42,989 bases of DNA from Xenoacremonium recifei (GCA_012184525.1 WOFQ01000116.1:1-42989); one strand, 5' to 3'. Counted from the stretch's first letter, positions 32,208 to 42,866 are shown. Notes: generated by a model not told the origin, from the sequence alone. Numbers and translations are program-made.

Positions 32208-33590
32208 ATGGCCCCCATCAAAGTTGGAATTATTGGATACGGCTTTGCTGCTAAGAATTTCCATCTCCCGTTCATCACGGCCCTTCCAGACTATGAGGTC
32301 ATAGCTATTTTACAAAGAGCCGAAGCTCCCGCAAATCCGACTTCTGCTCCTAAGGGGTCTCACTGCACTGTTGACTTCCCGACGGCCCAGCATTACCGCA
32401 CGGCGGACGAGTTCTTTGCCAACCCCAGTATTCAGTTTGTTGTTGTCGCGACTCATACTGATACCCATGCCTTCTTCGCAGAAAAGGCACTTCTTGCGGG
32501 CAAGCATGGTAAGTTAGTAGTGTCTTGAAGTATTTGCCAACTACTAATGCGCGTGTTATGACTAGTAATTGTAGATAAACCGTTTGCAACATCTTCAGAA
32601 GAAGCAGACAAAGTCATGAGCCTGTCTCAGCAGAAGAACCTTATTTTGACGTGTTTCCAGAATCGTCGATGGGTGAGGCCATATATCTGAGCATCCACTT
32701 ACTCCGCAAAGCTGAATAAACTGACTGTTCTCGAAGGATGGTGATTCTCAAACTCTCAAATACCTCATTGAGAAGAACGCGTTGGGAGATATCAAGGAAG
32801 CAGAGATTCATTATGACTTTGAATCGCCCCCTTGGCTATCGATGATGACACAAAAGGAATACACACCAGGCTCTGGCATGGCCTTTGGCCTCGGTAAGTT
32901 CAGAATCGATGAGTGGTTCAGATCCAGTGCCAATAGCAATATAGGCACCCACAGCGTCGACCAGGCCCTTGCCCTCTTCGGACGACCTAAATCTGTGACT
33001 GGCTTCTTCCGTGCTCAGCGCGGAATCGATAGCGAAGTCGAAGACTCTTTTACGATTATTCTGCAGTACGATGGAGCCCAGAAGGATTTGCTTGTTACTG
33101 TGAAGACGTCTGTCACGACCCCTATGGCACAACAGCTTAAGCAACTCATTCGGGGGACAAAAGGCTCCTTCATCAAGGTGAGTGCAAAATAATGCAAGAC
33201 TTCTATCAAAGCCGGAAATACTGCAGACACTAAGAATCATTTTGCAAGTTCCAACAACGGAGTACCTGCCCACAGGAGGAGCAGATTGGTGCTGGGCTTG
33301 GGCCCCTTGATGCAAGGTTTGGCGTCGAGTCTGAGAAAATGCGTGGTATCCTCACCACCTACGATGAGTTTGATGGCAGTGTTCAAACCTACGACCCAGA
33401 GACGAAGAAGTATACAGGTCCCTATCCGACTGTTACAGGGCGATGGTTGGGTTTATATGAGAATGTCGCGGACGCGATCAACGGCAAAGGAGACTTGGCT
33501 GTGAAACCAATGCAGTCAAGGGATGGCTTGAGAGTTATTGAGCTTGCAAGGGAGTCGCACGAGAAAGGTGCCACTATTCAATGGAAGTAA
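32208..33590 (+). CDS. Gfo/Idh/MocA family oxidoreductase
   Basis: Model: join(32208..32508,32566..32672,32737..33177,33249..33590), 396 aa. The Rossmann motif VGIIGYGFAAKNFH is at the N-terminus. The second exon carries VDKPFATSSEEAD with the conserved DKP lysine, then FQNRRWDGDSQTL, a run common in the YhhX / GAL80-like branch. The C-terminal domain has GTHSVDQALALFG and ends with RESHEKGATIQWK. Introns are 57, 64 and 71 nt. It is a probable soluble NAD(P)-dependent sugar or sugar-derivative dehydrogenase. It is the third member of this superfamily in the window and belongs to a different subgroup from the other two. Confidence 0.87.
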
Positions 33591-34371
33591 AGCTTTCCAG
33601 GCCTCTGTGACAGCAATGACGAGTCTGCCGATAAAAATCCCTACAAATCAACTTTACCTCAGTGCCCAGTTTTAGTACATTTGGACGATAACTGGAGCAA
33701 TGTACAAATAATCATCTGCGGCACTGACTGAGCATGTATCAATTCGTTGAGAGAGAACTACCGCATTGACATAGCCTGGGAAAAAAAACTTTTATTTTCG
33801 CTGGGCAGGATTCGTTGCTGAAAATGGATGGTCCTGTGTCAAAGGTTGGTGAAATATTAAGTGAGTGGGATGATGACCTGGTACAAAAACGTCTGTGGCA
33901 TGGAGGGATACTAGGAACGTGCACAGATCGAGCTCCCAGCAAGCTATGTTCTACGGTACAGAGCATAAAATTATTTCTTACTGGCGTTTTGCGAGGTCAA
34001 GTTGGCTGAATCAGGAAGGACAGTAGTAGCATGCCGAACAGGTCAAAACGAGTGGTCATCCTTGGGATGGGCTGTTAACTCCTTCAAAATATTTTTTTTG
34101 GTCTAGACGCAAATGACAAGACTTGCCCTCAAGAATATCATGAGAGGTTTCGATTTTACAAGTACTCATTACGACATATTTTCTTTTTTACGATGTAGGG
34201 TATCTGGCGGAATATATCAATGACGTCAGTGGTCATGCTTTCTTGCTTCGTCTTAGCGTAACGTAAGGCTAGACTGTGTATAAAACCCACCCTCCCCCCC
34301 CCCGAATTCACCAAGGCGACGTCATCCCTCTTCCAAACTAAACATACACCGTAAACATTATAACCGCCGAT
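33591..34371. promoter_or_regulatory. Intergenic region with a TATA box for the PLDc_N gene
   Basis: About 780 bp without a gene. TATAAAA at 34279-34285 lies about 90 bp before the ATG at 34372 and is followed by a C-run (about 34292-34302). The minus-strand frame at 33739-33966 has no supporting motif. Confidence 0.4.
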
Positions 34372-34771
34372 ATGTTGTCCGGCACTGTACTTTCATTCCT
34401 CCAGCTCTGGCTTGCTACGCTCGCTCTAGCCGCTCCTGTTGTCAGTGATGGCGTCAGCGTGAACGCAGCTAAGCCCTGGCATTACGGAACTGGCGGCGGC
34501 CTCATTGGGTTTATTGTGTTAGTTCTCGACATTATTGTCTGGAGTATGCAGCCCTATTGTTTCCCCTTTCCCCTTGCGCATCACACACCTGCATCGTCCT
34601 AACATGTGCCGTCTTGTAGTTGAGGTCCTCCAGTCGAACCGCCCGCCGTCACACAAGCTACTTTGGTGCCTTGTTGTCTTTATCTTTCCCGTCGTCGGTA
34701 TGATTATTTATTGGCTGTTTTCAAACCGCAAAGCGCATATGAGGGGCTCTGGATACGATCCGTTACCTTAA
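34372..34771 (+). CDS. Small PLDc_N-domain membrane protein
   Basis: Model: join(34372..34543,34620..34771), 107 aa, one 76-nt intron. The first 21 residues form a secretion signal or membrane anchor (FLQLWLATLALAAPVV). Two further hydrophobic segments follow (about 42-58 and 71-91) with IEVLQSNRPPSHKLLW between them, the pattern of the phospholipase D N-terminal membrane domain (PF13396), here standing alone with no catalytic HKD domain. It ends with a short polar tail. It probably sits in a membrane of the secretory path; function is unknown. Confidence 0.78.
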
Positions 34772-35439
34772 ATGGTTATCAATTGGTCAGCAGCGGTATA
34801 CAGAACGCTTCCCAATTCCAGCTACGGTGAGGCTGCAGATTTGGAGCAGAGTGTTACTTGCGGCCGCTATTACAGCAAGGATGGCGAAATACTGAATAAC
34901 CCTGCCAAGAAAATGCGAAAGGCGGGCCGATTGACGCGAACTGCCCACGGTAGATCAGACTTATGGGTGCAAAGGATAATACGTGTGCTTTGAGGACAAT
35001 TGAGATCATTCTGTACTTGTAAATATCCTAAGCGCGCACTAGTTCCTCATTTTCCGTTGCTTTTGAGGCGTAGATATAGCCAATGAAGGCCTGAATTAAG
35101 TTGGCGCTTTGCTGAAACGTATGTTGCTACAATCGTTAAACTATAAGATACCTAACCGAAAAGCATGCCCATTGCCTTGGCTCGTTGGTGCTTCACCCTA
35201 TCAATGGCAGCGAGACATAAGCAGGACACATAAGTTCTCCTAAATAAGGTATAGTTGATCATCGTGAAGCAAGTGTGTAAGGACTATACTGGGTATTAAG
35301 GTTTTCCATCATCAGCTTTCTATTATGCCTATTTCTTGCATGTTCCTGTGATAAAGACCATATTGACAAATTGGACTGAGACAGTAATGGTCTTGACTTT
35401 CTACGAACATCCTGTTGACTTCTACAAAGCGGTAAGTGA
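34772..35439. other. Intergenic region, nothing seen
   Basis: About 670 bp with only short open frames and no recognisable domain, RNA gene or repeat. Confidence 0.35.
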
Positions 35440-35940
35440 TTATGAGGTTTGCTCTCCGGGTAACCCTTTCCAAGGGTCTGCTAGCATTGCCTGGCCAATT
35501 GCCGACTGCCAAAACTCGCCATTTGGACATTCATACTTGGCCAACTCAGAGTCATAAACATCACAGGAATATCTGGGTAGTGATGGGGAAACATGCATAC
35601 TCTCTGCTGTGATGCTCGCAGATGCTTTGAATGATTCATGCAGATGATATGTATACTCGAGGATACTTTTCTTTCCCGACACTGAAACAAAGTCTATCGT
35701 GCTGATATGTGAGCATCGACCATTCCAACGCCGCCAGAGTGAGGCATCACGGGAACATCAAACTTAGTGTTTAACAGGAGGACGGCAAGGATCTCGTAGA
35801 CGCTAGCGAGACGACATGCGTCCAGCTGCACCGCGTCCAGTGCCTCAGCTTGTAGGATTTGTTTGAATATGACCCGGTTGTTGACATGCTCTCCAGTTGC
35901 GACATCAACGTTGTATGGCGTGAGTGCCTTCCTAATCTTG
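35440..35940 (-). pseudogene. C-terminal relic of an enolase-superfamily sugar-acid dehydratase
   Basis: Read on the minus strand from 35940, the frame gives KIRKALTPYNVDVATGEH, then NNRVIFKQILQAEALDAVQ, KFDVPVMPHSGGVGMVDAH, and after a frameshift near 35711 FVSVSGKKSILEYTYHLH. These match the barrel end and C-terminus of L-fuconate / L-galactonate-type dehydratases (mandelate racemase branch, ENOSF1-like), including the HSGGVG motif. The N-terminal capping domain is missing. Intact enzymes dehydrate sugar acids to 2-keto-3-deoxy acids. Only about 165 codons remain, so it is not functional. Confidence 0.7.
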
Positions 35941-36505
35941 ACTCGCTCCTTCTTTTACTCCGGTGGCCTTGCGTTAAACACTAGACAGGTTCATTGTTAA
36001 ATTTTAACAGACGTCTTCGATTCCCCATGGAAAAGGCGATCTCTCATACAACTTATATAGAAATGAAATCGCATGTGAAGTTGAAGATCTCCACAGTAAC
36101 CTTCCCTTTCCTGTGAGCCTTCATAGACCGCTCTCTCTGATCTCGTGTCTCGCAATCCAGCAATCCTTCCATGTGCGCTTGTAAGGAAAACACCTTCCCC
36201 CCGCTTTTGGTGGGGTAAGTAATTACAGACATTTGAGTATTACGATGATGGAGTTGGTCTGCAACATCAAGGAACGGTCGAGGGGACTTCTGCAGTACGA
36301 CGCGGATCTGCTTTCACAACAACTGACTGCACTATCCTCCAATGAGTAACAGAGTCTAATAATGCTATTCCCTGAATCGGGTTAGTGACGCTGGCCTCGT
36401 ACTCAGTTAACATATGAATAGAACGACAAGGAAAATATTAGCTATAGCAGAACCGTACAAAAATAGTCTAAGCTCCCAACTGGGACCAAGGGATATTTAT
36501 TGTTA
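35941..36505. other. Intergenic region, nothing seen
   Basis: About 560 bp between the dehydratase relic and the 3' end of the HET gene. I looked for an upstream part of the dehydratase on the minus strand and did not find it. Confidence 0.35.
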
Positions 36506-39331
36506 TCAAGATATATCAACTAAATACTCCTGGCCATTCATTTCAAATATGCCCCGATGTTGGTGTATTCTCGGAACAACTTCAGAGATGCCCTCGTTAT
36601 TCCTCAACAAATTCTCCATCTCAGTATAAGTTCTGACACCCAAGACCCAATGTAAGCGCTCACAGTAGGTTTTTAATTGGTCAGTCCTTTTCGTATGTAT
36701 AATGCCGGACCTGAGGCCGTGGATGAAATTTTCTGTCATCTCAAATGCCATGGGAACAGCTGAGTCTTCGTGCAACGTGTTCCAGGTCTCAGAGTTGGGG
36801 AATACATCTTCCAAATCCCTCCATTTCTGAGACTGGGAGCTGTTGGATCTGTAGCGCCATACCCTCTTATAATGCAGAGTCGAGGCCGGCGATTCCTTAT
36901 GCCTTAGAAGCATAGAGCTACTACTATCCCAGAATCCTGGAGGGACTCCCAGCCTGACAGTTGGTGGAGTACCATTGTGATCCTTCTTATTCTCATCAGA
37001 AGGGTTTTCTAGGAACTTCAAGCTGAAGCAGTTTGAAATCATCGCCGAGAGTTGGTTTTTGCATGTAGCGAGGGACCAGATGATCGGCAGGATATGCCAG
37101 TATCTAGGGCCACGAAGGCCACGGTTTGACAAATACTTGTTCGTCTCTGAGGATAGGAGCGAGCAATTCTCATCAGCTAGCAACCAGTATCGCTCAGGTT
37201 CGTTGAGGCTGCGGTCGAGCACATACACGATCCCCTCAAGCCACTCGACGACACTGATCTGTGGGCCGAAACACGATATATCATCTAGAATTTCAAGACG
37301 CGGGTCTTGTGGTAAAGGTGTGAATCGCCTGGGTCCTGGTCTAGGATCCGCATCCCTTGGTAGATTTTCCCATAGGTCGAAATTGCTGTACTTAATGATG
37401 ACGAATTGACATAATCCAACTAGGTTGGAGCTTAGTTGGGGCAGCTCGGTCTTCATGGGCTGCTTAGTACTGAAGGCTTGGGCGTTTCGTATATCCAACA
37501 GATCGCTTTCTACTCTTAGCACCAGAAAAATGGCTCTCTGATTGTCTGCGTGAAGAACAAAGAGATGGTCCCGGTCAGGCTCAATAACTTTGTCGAGCCG
37601 CGTCCGCGACTGGAGGAAGACCTCTATCCCGGCATGCTTTAGACGAAATACGTTGGCGTTCTTAGACTGAGTATACAGAGTAGGTGCTGTGCGGAATGTG
37701 AAAGCGTGTTGAACACGAAGGGCCTTGAGCGCCCCAGTTGAAGCGCAGACGGCAGCTCTGTTGTGCCATATGGAGCTGGAATCCATGATTATGGACCTGA
37801 GTTGAATGAGTAAAACTCGGCCCCCAGGTCCGCCAGCCATCGTCCGGCAAGTTGATACGAAATTCTCACTACTCCTGGCTGGTTTGACGAAATCGGACCA
37901 TGCTGTCAATGATTCCCATCGTGGAACCCACGACGGCCTCCCAACGGATTCGCCGTGACCACGAGCATATTCAAGGAACCAAAGTGCTTTTTCGACAAGC
38001 AGCGCATGTGCAAAGTAGCCAATCCAGAGCTGCTTGTTGGATAAAGAATAATCAATCTGGAGTTGTGCCTTTAGCTGATTTCGTGTGATCACACCTAGAA
38101 TACCGAACAACCTATCTCTAGCATCTGTTGCTCGCGAATGTCGCACGATTGATAACGCTTCGAGTGTATTTGCAACCCCAAGAGACTGTTTCGATATCAT
38201 TTGAAGCCAAGGCATCGTTTTGATCTTCTCGTTGAGGCCCTGAAACACAGCTACGGTGCGCGAATCAACCACATAGTCGGCGTATCCGATCCTGATTTGG
38301 GCTTGCGGTGCCAAGACAAGCTCTTGGATTATCCAAATCCTTGTAAAGTATCTTAACGATAAGACCTCTTTCATACTTTTGCTGTTTAGAGGTTGAGATG
38401 GAGATGACTTGGGAGGATCTGCACCTGAAGGGAGTTCGTGCAATCTGTGGCGGGTGGGAAACCGATGCGTCTCAGCTTGATACTCCGCGATATCCGGTCC
38501 CAGGTATATCACGACTCTTGTGCAGTTCTTGTAAATACTACCCATCTTCTGCACCTGGATGTTTCGCTCGGTGATGTCTGACTGATTAATGCACACGGCA
38601 TCAATCCATATTAGCCGTATGCCTCTAGTAGGCCTTGCGAACCGGAGTAATTCCCAGCAGTTCTTGGTATGTAGGGAGACATCCCAGTACGGACCGAAGA
38701 ACACAGGACGGCAAGGGGTCGCGTCTTCATCTTCACCGGCCCAGGTGTACGAGGCCGTCTCATACTCAGGATAATTGTCGTCCTCGTAGGTCTCCAAGTC
38801 GAGATGAATCGAGTGGGAAGGATTAACGGTTGGTGTCAGGTAGGCAAGGCGGAATTGATTTGGAGCAAGCGTAGGCTCGTATATAGGAGATTGATTGGTA
38901 GACAGCAGTTGATCTGAGTTATTGCAGCCTGGAAGGCTGTTGGTAGCCTCTTCACTCTTGTCGATAGATGGCTGTGTATCGCTCGGCTGCGGGCTAGCGA
39001 TTGACTGTGATGACGACTCTGGCTTGACGAAGCGAATGCTTGTAGGCCATCTGAGGTTTAGATCTGAAGCTCCTTCGCCTTCTTCAGTATGTAAACCTCC
39101 CTCACGTCCGGGTGTCGTATGCTGCTTTAAGATGGCGCAGACTTTTTCAATGTCGGGGGCAGCTTGACATGCGGTGCACTGAGGGTTGTTGTCGCTCCCG
39201 AGGACGACGATTGGTTTGGTGCACAAAGGGTCATGCCAGCGAGATGATGTTGCTGCTGTCATGTTGAGTTTGAGGCAAACGATTTGTTGATAATGATTTG
39301 CTTGTGCCAATTTGGTAGTTACTCTGGCCAT
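36506..39331 (-). CDS. HET (heterokaryon incompatibility) domain protein, 941 aa
   Basis: One uninterrupted frame. The HET domain spans about residues 188-345: YETASYTWAGED, then IRLIWIDAVCINQSD and MGSIYKNCTRVVIYLGPD, which are the classical HET blocks. Before it is a low-complexity S/P/T/Q region (about 100-160). The first 60 residues contain C37, C52 and C55 (LCTKPIVVLG then CTACQ), which could be a small metal-binding module. A second in-frame ATG is at M24. The C-terminal 550 residues match nothing I know. HET proteins drive cell death after fusion with an incompatible strain or act in allorecognition. It is intact while the sequences on both sides are gene relics. Confidence 0.85.
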   Translation of the reverse strand: MARVTTKLAQANHYQQIVCLKLNMTAATSSRWHDPLCTKPIVVLGSDNNPQCTACQAAPDIEKVCAILKQHTTPGREGGLHTEEGEGASDLNLRWPTSIRFVKPESSSQSIASPQPSDTQPSIDKSEEATNSLPGCNNSDQLLSTNQSPIYEPTLAPNQFRLAYLTPTVNPSHSIHLDLETYEDDNYPEYETASYTWAGEDEDATPCRPVFFGPYWDVSLHTKNCWELLRFARPTRGIRLIWIDAVCINQSDITERNIQVQKMGSIYKNCTRVVIYLGPDIAEYQAETHRFPTRHRLHELPSGADPPKSSPSQPLNSKSMKEVLSLRYFTRIWIIQELVLAPQAQIRIGYADYVVDSRTVAVFQGLNEKIKTMPWLQMISKQSLGVANTLEALSIVRHSRATDARDRLFGILGVITRNQLKAQLQIDYSLSNKQLWIGYFAHALLVEKALWFLEYARGHGESVGRPSWVPRWESLTAWSDFVKPARSSENFVSTCRTMAGGPGGRVLLIQLRSIIMDSSSIWHNRAAVCASTGALKALRVQHAFTFRTAPTLYTQSKNANVFRLKHAGIEVFLQSRTRLDKVIEPDRDHLFVLHADNQRAIFLVLRVESDLLDIRNAQAFSTKQPMKTELPQLSSNLVGLCQFVIIKYSNFDLWENLPRDADPRPGPRRFTPLPQDPRLEILDDISCFGPQISVVEWLEGIVYVLDRSLNEPERYWLLADENCSLLSSETNKYLSNRGLRGPRYWHILPIIWSLATCKNQLSAMISNCFSLKFLENPSDENKKDHNGTPPTVRLGVPPGFWDSSSSMLLRHKESPASTLHYKRVWRYRSNSSQSQKWRDLEDVFPNSETWNTLHEDSAVPMAFEMTENFIHGLRSGIIHTKRTDQLKTYCERLHWVLGVRTYTEMENLLRNNEGISEVVPRIHQHRGIFEMNGQEYLVDIS

Positions 39332-40028
39332 AAATCTATGGTTTCAAGCGGGGTTTTTATACCCCGTATCTCAGCCTAAATCACTCCCTTCTATCCAATG
39401 CACTGAAATTAGACAAGCGCTGTCGAACAAAGTCCAAGGGCACAGTTGTTTCAACTTGGCTGGTGTTATCCACAGCGCATGCATTGATTGGGTGCTCCCA
39501 GCGCGTATTCAGGTGCATCCAGCGCGTACCGAGTTGCGCCGCGCGCTTATAACTGCAGATGTGAGCCGGACCTACCTAATCAGGAACCTGAAGTGCCTAA
39601 TCTCTTGAAATAGAAGTCAGTACTTTTCTCTTACTATATATTAGTCAGGATTTTATCACAATGATTTGTAACGGTTAACGCCGCTGAACTGACCAATCGA
39701 GCCTCAGGCACTGACAACGTGACCTATAATGCGAACAGACCTCGTTTGACAGGACCATCATGTCTGTGGTATAGCGGTAGGTCGGGAAGCCATAGCCACG
39801 AGTCATAAGGGATTATGTCAAAGATAATGCTCAGATACAGGTTGTGGAGGATATATGGGACGAGGAAATAACTGCCGAGTTGTGAAACTATTGACATATT
39901 ATCTTTATCTTCTTTTACTTATTGGGAGTATTATAGTAAACGACAGGTCCGTTTCAGGGACCTCCGCCCATACTCAACCACAACTCACCCATATACTCTA
40001 TCCAGTAATCTGTCTCGAACCCTGTCTT
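39332..40028. other. Intergenic region upstream of the HET gene
   Basis: About 700 bp without a supported gene. Around 39470-39550 the motifs CAGCGCGTA and GCGCGC recur. This is the probable HET promoter. Confidence 0.3.
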
Positions 40029-40310
40029 TTATACTTCGTACATTACTCCAATACTTTCAGTGCTTTCCCCACCACCATCACAACCTCTGCCTCCAGCAAG
40101 GTCGTCATTGTGTACCTTAGTCGTGATAATGATGCCACCACCCCTGCGCGACATTACTACAGATAGCCGGACGTCCGAGTATGAGAGCCCGAAACTAATA
40201 GGAGAGAGAGGTTTGGTATTAATGAGGTCCCACCACTTGTAGCCGACATAGCTTGCCTCGGCGTAGTGGCCTCTTGCTGCTCGCCAGGAAAGGACGAGTA
40301 CGCGTGGCAA
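40029..40310 (-). pseudogene. Relic of a GH3 beta-glucosidase-like C-terminus
   Basis: The minus-strand frame contains LVLSWR, then HYAEASYVGYKWWDL and ISFGLSYSDVRLSV. This is the order and spacing of the fibronectin-like tail of GH3 glycosidases (LPVSWP, then ExxYVGYRxYD, then FPFGxGLSYTxF). Upstream minus-strand sequence towards 40500 is further decayed, and no catalytic domain can be read. The call rests on a short motif string only. Confidence 0.5.
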
Positions 40311-40521
40311 TCCTCGAGGCGCTTTCTAAAGGTTATGGGCAGCCTGCCCGAAAGGTTAAAGCTGTGGCAGATGACATCTGCCTAGGCGTTTCCGAGCTCC
40401 TGACTTTGGTACTAGCAGTACTAAGGGGGCCTCAACCTCGACATCACTTCATGACAAAAGTAGATATCTAGAAACTTAACATAGATAGGAGACAATATTT
40501 AGACCCCCTTAGTGCAAGAAG

Positions 40522-41628
40522 GTGGGCGGGCTACTCAATTTTGACAAGGTCTTCCCCATGAACTCTAGCTCCGAAGCTGTTGACTTCGCGATTAAAATTG
40601 CTAGGAAATGGGGCTATGCCGTCAAAGGAATTGAACCAGATCAGGCAATAATTGTCACCGTTTGTGGAAACTAGCACGGTAAAAGTCTTTGTCCACTGTC
40701 AGCGTCGAGTAATGCGTTTATTAGAAACGGTATGTGGAGTAATGAAGTTGCAAAAAACCGCATCCGGGGTTTGATGACCCCAACATCCTCCTAGATTATG
40801 GTCCGTTTCTCCCAGGAGTTGGGCCCGTAGTTGGTCATCGGACTATCCGATTTAGCAATATCGAGGATCTGAAATACGCTTTCAAGGTAGCTGGCCGCCG
40901 CATTGCGGCAGTTATGGTTGAATGCGTGCAAGGCTATGCTGGCTGTCTTCCCACAAGTGAGGGTTACCTTAAGGCTGTCCAAGAGCTTTGTGAGAAGAAC
41001 CAGGCGCTTCTCATTGCAGATGAGATCCAGGCTGGTTTTGGTAGGACTGGATATCTGATGGAATATCACAACAACGGGATCCAGCCGGGCATGGTCATCC
41101 TAGGAAAGGCCCTGACGGCTGGCATGTACTCCATGGGAATGGTGGTTGGCACAAACGAAGCTATGAGCCAGATGAAGCGGGGAGAGTAAGTGAATTCATT
41201 TGTTCCGACAGCCTCAGCTCGTCAACATTGATTTCAGACACAGTGGAACATTCCCCGGCAATCCTTTGGCATGTGCGGTAGCTGTCGAGTCTGTCAATGT
41301 TCTTCTGGATGAACGATTGTCAGAGAGGTCTCTGGAACTTGGCAAGAAATTGACCGAGAGACTTGGCGCCGTACGGTCCCCATACACGAAAGTCGAAGTC
41401 ACTGGAAGAGTGCTTTTCTGCAGCTTGTATATTGACGAGTCGCATCCATGGGGACTTGTAACAGCTGCTCGTCTCACGACACTCATGCGCCATCGAGGTG
41501 TACTGGCGTTTTCGTACCTTAATCGGATTAGGATTGCCCCGCCGTTGATGATTAGCGACTGGCGGCGAGTGGGCATTATGGAGCAGTCTATAAACGATCT
41601 GACCACAGTTGAACTTCCTGTAGAGTGA
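40522..41628 (+). pseudogene. Half-decayed class III aminotransferase (ornithine aminotransferase-like)
   Basis: The first readable piece (40522-40671) gives FDKVFPMNSSSEAVDFAIK and ARKWGYAVKGIEPDQAIIV, then a TAG at 40672 replaces the phenylalanine expected before HG. A frameshift near 40765 moves to DPNILLDYGPFLPGVGP, after which the gene is open to 41185, has a normal 52-nt intron (41186-41237) and continues to a TGA at 41626-41628. Conserved features are present: ADEIQAGFGRTG and the PLP lysine in LGKALTAG, then HSGTFPGNPLACAVA. The N-terminal third is missing. Ornithine aminotransferase makes glutamate semialdehyde from ornithine. Only the 5' half carries lesions, so decay is recent or uneven. 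Confidence 0.8.
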
Positions 41629-42497
41629 TTCGATATCAGTCGCAACTTCGGATGCAATGGAAGAGCACGTGAATAATAAGGGATATAACTCAGAGTAATT
41701 TTAGTATATCCAAGCTATACTGCTAGCTAATGTCCCCGTCTGATTTGTTTACTGGAGAATGAAGTACTCCCTAAGCTTCAACACGTCAACTTCTCGTTGT
41801 GCGATCCTCACGGCCTTCAGTCTCTAATCAAATATATCCTTCTTCTTCCACTCTTTGATCATCTATTTAGCCATTTCACCATCCCTATCAAGTTCTTCTC
41901 ACGGTTTAGATTACAATTGCAAAGACTGAGAATGTGCCTACGCACAAGGTGGAACGGGGTGACTCGCGCGCTTATCAGAAGGTACCGTTCAGCTGTCAGC
42001 CGTGACCGAGAAATCGATATGCTCGCTTATTCGCTTCAAACAGATCAATCACGCGCTGAGGCTCTCAGTACAATTCTTTCTTCTCCCTGCTCCGTTCTCG
42101 AGACACTGCCAGAGACTAGTCTATTCGAAAAGACGCACGAGATGAGCTGCGATCTGAATATTACCCCGGTCTCCTGCTGAAGAGGGTTAAATTATTAAAG
42201 ACAACAGCTTCTGGCTAAGACTCGAGATCGTGACTGAATTAAAGCCTGTGAACGGACTTCAACACGCTTCCGAGGTTGATAGGTCGAGAATCGCACATGT
42301 TGTATATCGCTCTCTTCAAATCAGAAGCGACTGGGCTAAAATGAAAGAAACCGACCGGTTTCCTGATATTTCATGGGATGGCATTGACTCTGTATTGAAA
42401 GCTCGGGTTAATAAGCAAACGTACGATATACATTAGGTCGCTGATGTCCTCCAGCCTGATATAATGGGTACAAACTCGAAACTGCCGCCCAGCGTCT
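41629..42497 (+). other. Possible upstream transposase sequence, unassigned
   Basis: Two plus-strand open frames, 41797-42180 (127 codons) and 42230-42436 (68 codons), precede the hAT piece. The first has RTRWNGVTRALIRRYRS, vaguely like the RWNS region of hAT transposases, but the match is too weak to claim. Confidence 0.25.
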
Positions 42498-42866
42498 TTG
42501 CGCAGGTTCGAAAGCACTTGCGAAACCAGTGGAAAAATGACGACGAGTATCACCTTGAACTCCCGAGTTGACACACTTTCGAATGCGAACATGTGGCCCA
42601 GACGACTTGTTCAACGGACACAGCACTTTATACAACGATGGCTTCAAGCAATAGCATGGCAGTGTCTCCTCAGCCTGGGCTCGGTTCCAGCTAGAGTAGC
42701 CGTGAAGGTAACGAACACGCTTGCGAACCCGGCGCCCTCAGAACGAAGTTTCTCGGATATTATTTTCATACACACAAAAGCTCAGAACCGTCTTATGTCT
42801 ATGCAAGCTAGTATGCAGACCTTTACTTTCATTAATGACCGCGTATTGGGTCGCTTTAAGCTTTAA
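42498..42866 (+). mobile_element. hAT-family transposase C-terminal relic
   Basis: The frame ends with NTLANPAPSERSFSDI, then FIHTKAQNRLMSMQ and FINDRVLGRFKL. This is the hAT dimerisation domain pattern (PxSERxFS followed by a basic RNRL-type motif). The preceding residues include basic, aromatic-rich sequence but no recognisable catalytic core. The upstream transposase domains are broken or absent, so the element is not autonomous. A perfect inverted repeat lies about 90 bp downstream. Confidence 0.6.

Noticed and set aside
39765..39825. tRNA-like TGTGGTATAGCGGTAGG
   Set aside because: No B box or T arm follows at the right distance.
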